Source of the DNA: Agarivorans sp. Alg241-V36
GTDB taxonomy: Bacteria; Pseudomonadota; Gammaproteobacteria; Enterobacterales; Celerinatantimonadaceae
Length of the DNA stretch: 64,000 nucleotides
NCBI RefSeq assembly: GCF_900537085.1
Contig: NZ_UNRE01000007.1
Location: 1 to 64,000, forward strand
Reading direction: 5' to 3'
Each line of letters starts with the position of its first letter. Position 1 is the stretch's first letter. This document shows positions 42,410-52,448 of the stretch, piece after piece. The position numbers were made by a program, and so were the translations under genes. A model generated the notes under the pieces. That model searched no databases. It was not told the DNA's origin and saw nothing but the letters and a program-made list of their open reading frames with translations.

Positions 42410-42838
42410 TTACTTCTTAGTGATCGGTAGGTTTGCTGATTTCCAATCGGTCATGCCGCCGCGTAGGTTATACACTTTCTCAAAACCGCCTTTAACCAGA
42501 GCGTTAGCCGCTGAGCCTGAACGCATCCCTGTTTCACATACAACGATAATGGGGTTGCCCTTTAAATTTTCAATAGGCTTAAAGTTATTAGCTTGTATTT
42601 GGGTTAAAGGAATGTGACGTGCGCCCGCAATATACCCTTTTTTGTACTCGTCGTTAGTCCTTACATCCACCACTACTGCATCTTCTTTATTGATGAGCAA
42701 AGTAGCTTCGTGATTGCCTACCGAGGTAACCTTCGACAGCATTGGTTGAATAAAGGTGTAGATAACGGCACCGAACAAACCTACCCAAGCGAATGAAATG
42801 ATAGGGTTATTTCCGACAAATTCGACAACTTGCTGCAT
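42410..42838 (-). CDS. yibN: Membrane-anchored rhodanese-like protein (YibN type)
   Basis: 142-aa protein with one N-terminal membrane segment (about 13-33, IISFAWVGLFGAVIYTFIQP) and a rhodanese domain. The active-site loop reads VVCETGMRSGSAA with the catalytic cysteine, suited to small sulfur-carrier substrates. The ATG at 42838 is preferred; a TTG eight codons earlier is unlikely. It is upstream of secB as in E. coli, and divergent from gpmI. Exact substrate is unknown for the family. Confidence 0.9.
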   Translation of the reverse strand: MQQVVEFVGNNPIISFAWVGLFGAVIYTFIQPMLSKVTSVGNHEATLLINKEDAVVVDVRTNDEYKKGYIAGARHIPLTQIQANNFKPIENLKGNPIIVVCETGMRSGSAANALVKGGFEKVYNLRGGMTDWKSANLPITKK

Positions 42839-43090
42839 AGTATGACAATTCCAGTTAAGCAAATAGTTAGTGATATTGGGGCGAGAGTATACACCTGAGC
42901 GCGAAGAATAGCAGCTCTCAAGCGCGCCAAACCTCGCAAATTGACCTAAGATTCATACACCAGAACAAATCTGAGCAAAAACAACTAATCTCGGTTGATT
43001 TGCGCTCAATCAGGTGACTCAGACAAAAAATGTAGTAATATTTCACTAATTCGTTTTTCACTTAAACATTTACCGATTGAGGAAATTGCA

Positions 43091-44623
43091 ATGTCTGCAA
43101 GCAAAAAGCCTTTAGCACTAGTTATTATGGACGGCTGGGGCTACCGCCAAGACAGCGCCAATAACGCTGTAGCAAACGCCAACACACCAGTATTAGACAA
43201 CCTTTGGGATACTGCTGCCAGCACCCTAATCTCAGGTTCAGGCCTAGATGTAGGTTTACCAGACGGACAAATGGGCAACTCAGAAGTTGGCCACACTAAT
43301 ATCGGTGCAGGTCGCGTTGTATACCAAGAGCTTACCCGTGTTGGTAAGTCAATTACAGACGGTGATTTTTTCACTAACGAAGTATTAGTAGGTGCGGTAG
43401 ATAAAGCCGTAGCAGCTGGTAAAGCCGTTCATATCATGGGTCTACTTTCTCCAGGCGGTGTTCACAGCCACGAAGATCACATGCTAGCGGCGATTGACTT
43501 AGCAGCTAAGCAAGGCGCAAAAGAAATTTACTTACACGCTTTCTTAGATGGTCGTGATACCCCACCACGCAGCGCGCAAGGTTCAATCGAAAAGTTCGAC
43601 GCAAAATTTGCTGAAATTGGTTCTGGTCGTATTGCTTCTTTAGTAGGTCGTTACTACGCAATGGACCGTGATAACCGTTGGGAACGTGTAGAAGAAGCTT
43701 ACCAATTGCTTACCGAAGGTAAAGCAGAATACAGCTACGCTAACGCTACCGAAGCACTAGCGGCAGCTTACGCGCGTGACGAAAACGATGAGTTTGTTAA
43801 AGCCTCTGTTGTGGGTGAAAGCGCAGCCAGCATTAACGATGGCGATGCAGTATTGTTCATGAACTTCCGCGCTGACCGAGCGCGTGAAATTTCACGTTGT
43901 TTTGTTGAGCAAGACTTTACTGGTTTTGAACGTGCAAAAGTGCCAGCTTGTGCATTTGTAACCCTAACTCAATATGCGGCAGACATTAAAGCCCCTTGTG
44001 CTTATGGCCCAACAGACTTAGTGAACACCCTAGGTGAGTGGCTTGAGAAGAACAACAAAACCCAGCTACGTATTTCAGAAACTGAAAAATACGCGCACGT
44101 AACTTTCTTCTTCAATGGCGGTAAAGAAGACGCCTTTGTTGGTGAAGATCGCGAACTTATCCCTTCGCCAAAAGTTGCCACTTACGACCTGCAACCAGAA
44201 ATGAACTCGGAAATACTAACCGACAAGTTTGTTGCAGCGATTGAAAGCGGCAAATACGACGTAATCATTTGTAACTACCCTAACGGCGACATGGTTGGCC
44301 ACACTGGCGTATACGATGCAGCAGTTAAAGCTTGTGAAGCAGTAGACAAGAGCATTGGTCGTTTGGTTGAAGCGCTAGATAAAGTTGGCGGCGAATGTTT
44401 AATTACTGCCGACCACGGTAACGCTGAGCAAATGGTTGACCCTGCAACCGGTGGCATCCACACTGCTCACACCAACCTACCAGTACCATTCATTTATTAC
44501 GGACGTGAAGCAAGCCCAGTTGAAAACGGTCGATTAAGTGATATTGCACCAACAATGCTAAGCTTGATGGGCATGGAAACTCCAGCAGAAATGACTGGCA
44601 AGGTATTGATGAATTTGAAATAA
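43091..44623 (+). CDS. gpmI: 2,3-bisphosphoglycerate-independent phosphoglycerate mutase
   Basis: 510-aa Mn-dependent enzyme of the alkaline phosphatase fold, interconverting 3- and 2-phosphoglycerate in glycolysis. The phosphoserine nucleophile is S64 in [11 protein letters not shown], with VIMDGWG and [12 protein letters not shown] as metal motifs. Start chosen at [15 protein letters not shown], with GAGGAAAT about 9 nt upstream; the open frame extends further upstream without support. Followed by envC and yibQ, as in E. coli. AT-rich 42839-43090 holds the divergent promoters. Confidence 0.97.
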   Translation: MSASKKPLALVIMDGWGYRQDSANNAVANANTPVLDNLWDTAASTLISGSGLDVGLPDGQMGNSEVGHTNIGAGRVVYQELTRVGKSITDGDFFTNEVLVGAVDKAVAAGKAVHIMGLLSPGGVHSHEDHMLAAIDLAAKQGAKEIYLHAFLDGRDTPPRSAQGSIEKFDAKFAEIGSGRIASLVGRYYAMDRDNRWERVEEAYQLLTEGKAEYSYANATEALAAAYARDENDEFVKASVVGESAASINDGDAVLFMNFRADRAREISRCFVEQDFTGFERAKVPACAFVTLTQYAADIKAPCAYGPTDLVNTLGEWLEKNNKTQLRISETEKYAHVTFFFNGGKEDAFVGEDRELIPSPKVATYDLQPEMNSEILTDKFVAAIESGKYDVIICNYPNGDMVGHTGVYDAAVKACEAVDKSIGRLVEALDKVGGECLITADHGNAEQMVDPATGGIHTAHTNLPVPFIYYGREASPVENGRLSDIAPTMLSLMGMETPAEMTGKVLMNLK

Positions 44624-44630
44624 TGGCTTG

Positions 44631-45818
44631 ATGAAAGAGCCTATTTCAGCTTCGAAAAAAGGCGCTAGTAAGCGCCTTATTCGCCTGTTAAACGCCAGCC
44701 TTATTGCTGGCGTTTTGCTATTGCTCTGCCCGCCACTGCACGCCAACGAACAACAACAGTTACTTGACGTTCAACAGCAACTCAAACAGCAGCAACAACA
44801 GCTTAAAAAGCGCAAGAGTGACATTAGTAAAGCGCAAGAGCAGCTAAGACAATATGAATTAGCACTGGCAGATTCGAGCCAACAACTACGCAAGCTCAAC
44901 AACCAGCTTTCCCATTCCAAAATAGAACAGCAACAAATTCAGCAACAAGAAAAGGCCCTAGAACAGAAGCTAGCTCAGCAGCAGCAAGCACTTAAGGCGC
45001 AAATCAACAGCGCTTATCGCTTAGGTAACAGCGATTACATGAAAATGCTGTTAAACCAGCAAAATGCCGCAGATCTTGAGCGAATGTTAAGTTACTACCA
45101 GTATTTGGCCAAAGCCCGTAGCAAAGCCCTAGAGCAAGTTAATTTCCAGCAGCTCGAGCTAAGCAAAGTACAGATGCAACTGGCCGAGGTGCAGCAACAA
45201 CTTGAAGGCTTGGTAGCCCAGCAAAAACAAAAATTGGATCAACTACAGTCTCAACAGAATCAACGTAAACAACAGCTGGCTAAACTCAATAAGCTACAAA
45301 ACACCGAGCAAAGCCGCCTAGAGCAGTTGCAGATTAATGAACAGCACTTACAGCAAGTAATTAGTGACCAAATAGAACAACAGCAGCAGCTTGCTCTTAA
45401 ACAAAATTTAGATAAAACTCCGCTTACTGGCTTAGCTAAGGCTAAAGGTAAACTCCCTTGGCCCCTTAAAGGCAGAGTGCTACACAGTTATAACAGTAAA
45501 AATCAGGGACAAACCCGCTGGCAAGGCATAGTGATTGACTCCCACCCTGGCACCAAAGTAACAGCGGTAGCTTCTGGCAATGTAGTGTTTGCCGATTGGT
45601 TACGCGGTTATGGCCTAGTGGTCGCCATTGATCATGGTGAGCAATACCTTAGCTTTTACGGCTACAACCAAAGCTTAAATGCAGAAATTGGCGAGCGAGT
45701 AAGCGCTGGCCAAACAGTGGCTTATGCCGGTAATACTGGCGGTCAAACAACCAACGCTTTGTTCTTCCAAATTCGCCACAAAGGGCAGACCCAAGACCCG
45801 CGTAAATGGCTAAAATAA
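44631..45818 (+). CDS. envC: Murein hydrolase activator EnvC
   Basis: 395-aa periplasmic protein that activates amidases AmiA and AmiB at the division septum. The signal anchor (about 17-35) is followed by a long Gln-rich coiled coil (about 40-265) and a C-terminal LytM/M23-like domain (about 285-395: GIVIDSHPGTKVTAVASGNV, YGLVVAIDHGEQYLSFYGYN). The zinc-binding residues of active M23 peptidases are missing, as in E. coli EnvC, which is an activator and not an enzyme. The gene follows gpmI with a gap of about 7 nt and overlaps yibQ by 13 nt. Confidence 0.93.
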   Translation: MKEPISASKKGASKRLIRLLNASLIAGVLLLLCPPLHANEQQQLLDVQQQLKQQQQQLKKRKSDISKAQEQLRQYELALADSSQQLRKLNNQLSHSKIEQQQIQQQEKALEQKLAQQQQALKAQINSAYRLGNSDYMKMLLNQQNAADLERMLSYYQYLAKARSKALEQVNFQQLELSKVQMQLAEVQQQLEGLVAQQKQKLDQLQSQQNQRKQQLAKLNKLQNTEQSRLEQLQINEQHLQQVISDQIEQQQQLALKQNLDKTPLTGLAKAKGKLPWPLKGRVLHSYNSKNQGQTRWQGIVIDSHPGTKVTAVASGNVVFADWLRGYGLVVAIDHGEQYLSFYGYNQSLNAEIGERVSAGQTVAYAGNTGGQTTNALFFQIRHKGQTQDPRKWLK

Positions 45819-46594
45819 TTCTACTTTGCCTCAGTATGCTAGCAACAGGTTCAGCTGTAGCTGCCCAGCTAAGCATCATCATTGATGATGTCGGTAACAG
45901 TGCCCGTGACTTTGCCTTATTAGACCTTCATCCAAACATTACCTTAGCTGTGCTTCCATCAAGTCCCTATGCCAAAGAGATTGCCGAACAAGCTCAGCAA
46001 CAACAACGTGAAATAATGCTGCACCTGCCAATGCAGGGAAGTGGCACCATTGCTTTAGGGCCTTATGGCTTGCCTGATAATTTGGAAGAAACAGCCTTTA
46101 AACAGCGGGTAGAAGCAGCCATTAATGCATTTCCCGAGGCTAGCGGTTTAAACAACCACATGGGCAGCCAACTCACCCAACTGCCCACAGAAATGCACTG
46201 GTTGATGCAAGTGCTAGCCAAACAAGAGTTGTTTTTTGTAGATAGTCGTACCCATCTGGCCAGCATTGCCCAGCAAACTGCTCGGGTATATCAGGTGCCC
46301 AATTTAAAGCGCCATGTATTTCTTGATCACCAAGATAATCCCGTAGCTATTGAGCGCCAATGGCAAAAAGCCTTAAGCGTTGCACGTAAATATGGCCATG
46401 CAGTGCTGATCGCCCACCCCAGACCGCATTCGGTAGATTTACTCAATCAACTGAATTTACCGGAAGATGTGCAGCTAGTGGGCGTTGCTCAGCGCTTGGC
46501 TTTATTAGCGCCAGAAACAGCGACTGAACCAAGCATCCGTTTAGTGGGTTCAGAAGATCCTCTGGTGCAGCCTGTGCACAACAAACCGCTTTAG
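45806..46594 (+). CDS. yibQ: YibQ-like divergent polysaccharide deacetylase family protein
   Basis: 262-aa protein with a short signal peptide (ending SAVAAQ) and a NodB-like TIM-type fold (SIIIDDVGNSARDFALLDL with the DD pair, HLPMQG, LNNHMGSQLT, DSRTH, AHPRPHSV). This subgroup (DUF610) lies downstream of envC in many gammaproteobacteria; its function is not settled, though a role on peptidoglycan or envelope glycan is often assumed. Start overlaps envC by 13 nt, indicating cotranscription. Confidence 0.9.
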   Translation: MAKIILLCLSMLATGSAVAAQLSIIIDDVGNSARDFALLDLHPNITLAVLPSSPYAKEIAEQAQQQQREIMLHLPMQGSGTIALGPYGLPDNLEETAFKQRVEAAINAFPEASGLNNHMGSQLTQLPTEMHWLMQVLAKQELFFVDSRTHLASIAQQTARVYQVPNLKRHVFLDHQDNPVAIERQWQKALSVARKYGHAVLIAHPRPHSVDLLNQLNLPEDVQLVGVAQRLALLAPETATEPSIRLVGSEDPLVQPVHNKPL

Positions 46595-46619
46595 AACGCA
46601 ACAGCACCAAGCTATAGGA

Positions 46620-46853
46620 TTAGGCGGTTTGCTTCTCTAAGTAGATGAGATTATCCATGGCTTGTTGCTGAGTAGTGCCACACAGCCAAGCTGCCGCTTT
46701 AAAGTCACTGCAAACTTTAGGTCGCTCAGCTTTACCAAAAATAGCGCACAAATTATCAGCATTTAAATGAACACAACGCTCACCCGCTACTTTATTTAAT
46801 GAGCTAATAGACGGCGCAATGCAACAGGCACCGCAACCTAAACGACACTGCAT
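46620..46853 (-). CDS. YkgJ family cysteine-cluster protein
   Basis: 77-aa protein with a cluster of cysteines: CRLGCGACC near the N-terminus, then CVHL, LCAIFG and VCSDF, the pattern of the YkgJ/zinc- or iron-binding family (UPF0153). Metal identity is unproven. It has no visible partner: convergent with yibQ and separated from the pilY1 terminator on the same strand. The ATG starts at MQCRLGCGACC, as family members do. Confidence 0.88.
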   Translation of the reverse strand: MQCRLGCGACCIAPSISSLNKVAGERCVHLNADNLCAIFGKAERPKVCSDFKAAAWLCGTTQQQAMDNLIYLEKQTA

Positions 46854-46922
46854 AACAGGCTCTCCAAAAAAGGGCGGCTAGTGTAGCAAAATACTTCTGC
46901 AAAAATCGACGTTTATTTAAAC

Positions 46923-46953
46923 AAAAAAAGCAGCCTTAGTAGGCTGCTTTTTT
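46923..46953. terminator. Terminator downstream of pilY1
   Basis: Stem GCAGCC (46930-46935) / GGCTGC (46942-46947) between an A7 run and a T6 run; usable on both strands. It lies about 20 nt after the pilY1 stop. Confidence 0.9.
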
Positions 46954-46971
46954 GCAGTTAAACACTTAAAG

Positions 46972-49900
46972 CTAATGTAATTTACGGAGATTCAAACGCC
47001 CAGCGACATCTTCTTCTTTATCATAGAAGTAAGTTTCACCATCTGAGCTAGTAACCCCTGTTTTAAAAACTACCTTACCTTCAGTCTCCGTGTCGACAAT
47101 CAATACCGGCGGCGACAGAACACCATTTACTTTCTCATGTGAACTATCTTCTTTAATAGGGTCATCACCCCACGGTTGGTCGGGGTCACCTTTACCTGGG
47201 TTGTCAGTTTGACCGCTGTATAGGTCTACTTCCATAAACCAACCATCACCACCAGCTTCACAAACATTAGTCGACGGTAGTAGAGTTGTAAAAGACAATT
47301 TGCTACCAAATAGCAAACTATTAGTCACTTGTCTCTCGCCATAGTTTTTCGACTGGGAGTTAGTGGGGTCGGCATTACCATTAGCGGAATCAATTAAGTC
47401 TAAGTACCAACCATTATGCATGTTCCAATTAATTTCATTGGTTGTTAGTAAACGCTTAGTTTCTGTTTCGCGAGCGATAGCCTGACGAAGCAAGGTTTTA
47501 CCGTTTATATCTGTTGTGTAATCAGAGATTTGCCCAACCAACTGGCGCGTATTGCTTAGAGAACTATCAGATTGAAGCTTATCCCATATTGCATACACTG
47601 TTTGGGTTGGCTCCCCGATACTATTTGTATCGCTAATTTCCAAGTACTTACCAGTACCAAAAGCAACTAACACACCTACATCTTGTGGGCGCCCATTAGG
47701 GTGCGCACCAACAGATGGCTTAGTTGTAATTGCCTGAGCAATATACTTGCCGTCTTCTTTGTTAGGGCTGGTAGCTGTGAACAATGGTTTGTCATCGTGA
47801 GCAACACCCCAATCATCAGAGTCATCGCTACTAATATCAAATGCCCACATGTTACCAAACAAATCTCCAGCATAAATCCTATCTACAACTCCATCCCCAT
47901 CAAGATCTACCACAGCAGGGCTTGCTAAGGCGTTTGGTCTATCTAATCCAGTAGGGTCTTGTTGACTTCCTACCTTTAAGGTTTCTATAAGTTTACCGGT
48001 TTTCAAATCTGCAATGTATATAGCACCTTCGGGGTCAGTAGAGTTATAACCATTTTCGAAAACAACCCCAACATCGCCATTTGCCAATTCTACAATTGCA
48101 GGTTTAGTCTGGCCGTAACCTAATCCACTGTAACCAGTAGTTGTTTCATCTATTTCCCACTTAATTTTGTTAGAGTTAGCATTATTCATGTTAGTGACAT
48201 TAAGAGCATATAAACCTTTAAAACCATGCCCTAAGCGCCCTACAACATAGGTTTTGTCGTCTAGAGTATATGCGGATGTGGCACCATCAACATAATACTG
48301 ATGCTCATAACTGCCTTTAGTTAAACGTCCCAAACCTTGAATGGCCTGACTAGGGATATAAGCCATTATTTCATCACCGGTATCCACATCAATAATATGA
48401 ACCATGCCATCGTTAGCGCCAAAAACTAACACCGGTTTCTTAACAGAGTGTCCTGTAGCAGCCCCCACATATAAGGGGATAGAGTTGATAACGTCCCCTA
48501 ACGCGCTTAAGCGCTTACGCATAACATAGCTTGTCGACGCACCCTCGTGAGTCCGTTCACCTTTGAGGTAATTAATTACCGCCTCTAAATAGCTTAGCTT
48601 TTCACTGTCGTCATTACTGCCAGTGTATTCGCTTAACAAATCGGTTATTTGAGTCTTGCTAAGTGTGGTGTCGCCTCCATCCAAACTGCTCGGCACATCA
48701 AAAGCAACGGCCTTTTTCGTGTTTGAATTAATCGTGTATATTTTCCGACTAGCGAACCCTTGCTTGTCAAGTTGAGTTGCCGCACTCCACACAGCGGTAG
48801 TTTTGAAGCCACCATTCCCATCAGTTTCGAAAGCTTTTACATCGCCACTCCAATACTCACCATCAAAAGTAGATTGGTATAGCTTTGTATTGGTATTTAA
48901 AAAGGTATTGCTAAATACAGGAGGGTTACCCGATTTGGTACCTGTGGCAATTTTTTCAAATGCGTTACCCAGTTGCTCACCTAGTTGACCAGCGTTGGTT
49001 ACAGGGAAGTAATTGTCGGGCTCACCTGCCACTTCTTTATCCCACTCACCAGCCTGGGGTAAATCATCATTCGACTCATCATCAAATCCTCCCCATTTAG
49101 CGGCTAGCCATAAGGGTGAGGGTAAAAATTTACCTGATGATGAACCCGGGAAAAAATTACGGGTCCGTTCGGTTGGCATCGGAGAGGCATTATCTTTAGC
49201 CCATTCCCTAGAGTTGTTAGGATAAGGAGATTCTTCCTCATTAGGTGTGTCTAAATGGTATGTGGTATATACGCCATTTTTACCTCGAATATCTAGATAA
49301 ATACCATCTTTCCCGTCTGTACCCGAGATAATATAACCCGCATGCATTTGATAAGCAGTTGCAAAATCAACTTTTTTTAGCGTTAATTGCACTCCCTTCT
49401 TGCCATTTGTACAATCTGCGTCGTAAGCATTAGGGCATAAACCACTCAATACTTTATAGCTATACTCAACAATCATGTCCATTTCATGATCAGCACCTTG
49501 CTCTACGTCTTCGTAGTTCACTCGGAATGTGCCAGAATCACTCTCGAGCTTATCAACATACACATCCACGATGGTGCTGCTTGGCTGAAATGAGTTTGTC
49601 CCACTAGGGACAGTGTTTCCATTGTATTCACCACCTACAGTTTTAGCAAAGGGAACAATTGTGATAATTTCCCCGTCGATATCTACTTTGATCTCGGGAA
49701 AAGGGGAAGATAAACCAACTACCGTTGTTTTAATATTTTGCTTGCCATTACGCTCAGGGAACATGTCATGCTTGTTACCATAGTAAGCCGCAGCAACCGA
49801 GGTATAACTACCCTTTAAAGTCGGCCCTAAAGGCGCTAAACCACGGGCTGCATGTAAGCTGGTTATTTTTTTAGGAGTGGGGGCTTGGTCGGCGTTATTT

Positions 49901-51528
49901 ACACCCTTCTCAACCACTTCACCAATAAAGAACTTTTTATCTGCATTAGCTGTACCCGAGATATTTTCGTGATCCCCCACAGTTGCTAGTAACTTAGCAG
50001 TAGAGAACCCCCCATTATGAGTCATTGAATTTAAAGTCCCTGCCCAGGTAACATCATTGCTATCGAAATCCTGCGCTTCTGGTAATGAGTCAGAATCGAA
50101 TGTTGGAGATACATCACTAATAACTAAATTATGGGCACTGGCACAATACCGCTGAGAATCACGGAATGAGTTGGTTGTTTCTGATGGATTGCCATTTTCA
50201 TCAACACGTTGGTAGGGGTCTTCCCACACACTAACATTAGGTAAATCCAGTGCGGTATCGATTGTGCCACCACCTGCAAATGTGTCTGAAGGCGTTGTTT
50301 CACCATAAAAGTAACGTAAGCTTTCAAACAGCATTTCACCGATAGGATTTCCCCAGGAAACACACTCACCATCGGAAATACTTTTATCAACAATCCAGCC
50401 GCAGTTGGTGTTGTAGGCATGGTTTTCACCACTCCCTGTATAATTAAAACCATAAATACGAATTTTGTTTATGGTGTCAACAATGCCGCGGCTTGAGGTT
50501 TTAAAGATACCGCTGTTAGATTCAATTTCATTGCTAAAATCACCAACAGCTTTGCGTAGTACACCTCCAGACAAGTTTTTATCATAGCTACCTGTAAGTA
50601 AGCCAAATTGAATTTGACCATTTTCACCGTAGTCATGTAATAAACCAGTAGGTTTATAAGCACCGCTGGCATACCTTTTACAATGGTCTTCCAACCAATC
50701 CTCATTACACACTTCAACTTGAACGGTATAAGTTTTAGACTCCTTGTCCTTCACTGCACCATTATTTTCAGAGAGTACCGGACGATGCGATGTTGCCCAA
50801 CTCCATATATACCCTGTAGCTTCTTCATAAACTCTTAACTCTGGTAAGCCGCCCTCACTAAAGGTTGCTGTACCAAAGAACAAGCTCGTTGTTTTTTCTT
50901 CATCCATATCAAATGGCGTGTAATCAGAGATGTTATAATTTTCTGTAAGCGTATTCTCTTTATTTTTCTTTTTGTTATAACTTTTACCCCATGAGTGGGC
51001 ATCTCTTGGGATAAATGCACGCTCCAATACAGTACGGCTGTCAGTATCAACAACTCTGTGCCCGCCATAAAGTACTACGCGTAATGCATCCATACGGGTA
51101 GTGGTGAGGTAATTAAGAAAATCCCCACTCCAATTATTACCGGTACAGGTTTTAGTTAGCTCATTGGAAACTCCAGCAACAGGTACAAATAAAGAGCCAC
51201 TATTTGAATCATCTTCATCAGCGAGGCCATACTTATAACAGAGGTGACTATCAAACAATCCGAAGTAATCATGTTTTGACGGCGAAAAATCAAGGTCAAT
51301 ATTATCGTCACCCTTTATCGAAGAGTAATCATTGTATACTTCGTAAAACAAACTATGGTCACGGCTCATTACCAACATTACCATTGGTGGCAAGTACTGA
51401 GCTACATATAGAGGTTTCGTTGCCAAAGCCAGGTTGTTTGCACTAGTAGCGCTCGCACTCAATCCTAAACTGAAGATAGCCAGCTTAAGCAAGCTCTTTA
51501 CCGTACAAGGTCTGTTATAATTAGCCAT
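46972..51528 (-). CDS. pilY1: PilY1/PilC-type type IV pilus tip adhesin and assembly factor
   Basis: About 1518-aa exported protein. A signal peptide (about 7-30) precedes a variable N-terminal region that begins YLPPMVMLVMSRDHSLFYE, where a von Willebrand-type metal site (DxSxS) would be expected but is not present. A C-terminal PilY1 beta-propeller (about 1000-1400) has VFGANDGMVHIIDVDTGDE and a calcium loop DLDGDGVVD (residues 1208-1216). In Pseudomonas this protein caps the pilus, promotes extension and mediates adhesion. Last gene of the minor pilin operon, 5 nt after pilE. ATG at 51528 chosen; upstream GTG codons are too close to the ribosome site. Confidence 0.92.
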   Translation of the reverse strand: MANYNRPCTVKSLLKLAIFSLGLSASATSANNLALATKPLYVAQYLPPMVMLVMSRDHSLFYEVYNDYSSIKGDDNIDLDFSPSKHDYFGLFDSHLCYKYGLADEDDSNSGSLFVPVAGVSNELTKTCTGNNWSGDFLNYLTTTRMDALRVVLYGGHRVVDTDSRTVLERAFIPRDAHSWGKSYNKKKNKENTLTENYNISDYTPFDMDEEKTTSLFFGTATFSEGGLPELRVYEEATGYIWSWATSHRPVLSENNGAVKDKESKTYTVQVEVCNEDWLEDHCKRYASGAYKPTGLLHDYGENGQIQFGLLTGSYDKNLSGGVLRKAVGDFSNEIESNSGIFKTSSRGIVDTINKIRIYGFNYTGSGENHAYNTNCGWIVDKSISDGECVSWGNPIGEMLFESLRYFYGETTPSDTFAGGGTIDTALDLPNVSVWEDPYQRVDENGNPSETTNSFRDSQRYCASAHNLVISDVSPTFDSDSLPEAQDFDSNDVTWAGTLNSMTHNGGFSTAKLLATVGDHENISGTANADKKFFIGEVVEKGVNNADQAPTPKKITSLHAARGLAPLGPTLKGSYTSVAAAYYGNKHDMFPERNGKQNIKTTVVGLSSPFPEIKVDIDGEIITIVPFAKTVGGEYNGNTVPSGTNSFQPSSTIVDVYVDKLESDSGTFRVNYEDVEQGADHEMDMIVEYSYKVLSGLCPNAYDADCTNGKKGVQLTLKKVDFATAYQMHAGYIISGTDGKDGIYLDIRGKNGVYTTYHLDTPNEEESPYPNNSREWAKDNASPMPTERTRNFFPGSSSGKFLPSPLWLAAKWGGFDDESNDDLPQAGEWDKEVAGEPDNYFPVTNAGQLGEQLGNAFEKIATGTKSGNPPVFSNTFLNTNTKLYQSTFDGEYWSGDVKAFETDGNGGFKTTAVWSAATQLDKQGFASRKIYTINSNTKKAVAFDVPSSLDGGDTTLSKTQITDLLSEYTGSNDDSEKLSYLEAVINYLKGERTHEGASTSYVMRKRLSALGDVINSIPLYVGAATGHSVKKPVLVFGANDGMVHIIDVDTGDEIMAYIPSQAIQGLGRLTKGSYEHQYYVDGATSAYTLDDKTYVVGRLGHGFKGLYALNVTNMNNANSNKIKWEIDETTTGYSGLGYGQTKPAIVELANGDVGVVFENGYNSTDPEGAIYIADLKTGKLIETLKVGSQQDPTGLDRPNALASPAVVDLDGDGVVDRIYAGDLFGNMWAFDISSDDSDDWGVAHDDKPLFTATSPNKEDGKYIAQAITTKPSVGAHPNGRPQDVGVLVAFGTGKYLEISDTNSIGEPTQTVYAIWDKLQSDSSLSNTRQLVGQISDYTTDINGKTLLRQAIARETETKRLLTTNEINWNMHNGWYLDLIDSANGNADPTNSQSKNYGERQVTNSLLFGSKLSFTTLLPSTNVCEAGGDGWFMEVDLYSGQTDNPGKGDPDQPWGDDPIKEDSSHEKVNGVLSPPVLIVDTETEGKVVFKTGVTSSDGETYFYDKEEDVAGRLNLRKLH

Positions 51529-51533
51529 GTTCA

Positions 51534-51935
51534 CTACCAACACTCTCCATTGCTTGCTGCTGTAATACCTTTACTATCAATACTAAACTCTTGACACGAG
51601 TCACTCGCTTGCCCACTGCCTGATTTTACTTTAGCCACCAACTTGTAAGTTGATTTGCTCATTCCTGTTGCACTTAAATCATAATAATCACTAAATTCGC
51701 TCTTAGGTGTAAAATGAGTAGGGCTTCCTCCACTAACTGCTCCGCTATAATTAAGATGCATAGCGTAATAGCTTTCCATGTGTTGGGCTGCGGCCATCAA
51801 TGTCCGCTTGGCTTCTTCCCTGCGAGTAGATTGCACGTGCTGCAAATAACTGGGATATGCAATAGAAGCCAGTATCGCGATGATGGCCACAACAATCATC
51901 ACCTCAATTAAGGTGAATCCTTTAAACTTGTTCAT
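51534..51935 (-). CDS. pilE: Type IV minor pilin PilE-like
   Basis: 133-aa prepilin. Leader MNKFKG precedes the cut site before FTLIEVMIVVAIIAILASIA, with glutamate at position 5 of the mature protein. A C-terminal disulfide-forming pair (CQEF and CW at the end) is present. The upstream frame (to 52004) is not expected to be translated because it would place the cleavage site internally. It lies between pilX and pilY1; in Pseudomonas aeruginosa pilE follows pilY1, so the order is changed here. Confidence 0.92.
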   Translation of the reverse strand: MNKFKGFTLIEVMIVVAIIAILASIAYPSYLQHVQSTRREEAKRTLMAAAQHMESYYAMHLNYSGAVSGGSPTHFTPKSEFSDYYDLSATGMSKSTYKLVAKVKSGSGQASDSCQEFSIDSKGITAASNGECW

Positions 51936-51936
51936 A

Positions 51937-52446
51937 TTATTGGGCCTCATAAACTTCCATGTATGCCTGTAAATAGCTTTTAGCTGTATCATCGCCTTCA
52001 GCAACTGCAGTTATACGTAAATAGCGCGTTAGGGGTACTTGCGCTGTAGGGTCTAGGTTGTATCGGCGGGATTCACCGTACTCCACAATATATTTCGGCG
52101 ATCCATCTAAAACCTGAGTACCTTGCATAACGGATATAGCCGATTGCCAATTTGCTGGAGTTTGCCACCAATCTGCAAACTCAAACTGTTCAACAGTAAA
52201 GGAATCTGTACTATCAGGGTGGAGATTTGATGATTCATAAGCAGCTTTATATATTTGGTACTCTGCTTCAGCAATACCTGACTGAGAACGAATAAAACTT
52301 AACGAATGATCTTGGTGCACTGACGTGCTCTTGCGCCCGCTAGATACTTGCTGAGCTATGGCAATACCAATAATAGCAATAATAACTACCATAACTAGCG
52401 ACATAATTAGCGCCATACCACGCTGGTTGCGAATAGATAAAGTCAT
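51937..52446 (-). CDS. pilX: Type IV minor pilin PilX
   Basis: 169-aa protein with an N-terminal hydrophobic helix typical of PilX (QRGMALIMSLVMVVIIAIIG) instead of the usual FTLIE motif; processing would be after the glycine of RG. The start ATG at 52446 has GGGAG seven nt upstream; a GTG two codons earlier overlaps the pilW stop. PilX minor pilins prime pilus assembly with PilV, PilW and FimU. Next gene pilE begins 1 nt after the stop. Confidence 0.88.
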   Translation of the reverse strand: MTLSIRNQRGMALIMSLVMVVIIAIIGIAIAQQVSSGRKSTSVHQDHSLSFIRSQSGIAEAEYQIYKAAYESSNLHPDSTDSFTVEQFEFADWWQTPANWQSAISVMQGTQVLDGSPKYIVEYGESRRYNLDPTAQVPLTRYLRITAVAEGDDTAKSYLQAYMEVYEAQ

Positions 52447-52448
52447 TT

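Noticed and set aside
44631..45818. Missing zinc ligands in the EnvC LytM domain as a broken enzyme
   Set aside because: EnvC proteins are non-catalytic activators and naturally lack these residues.
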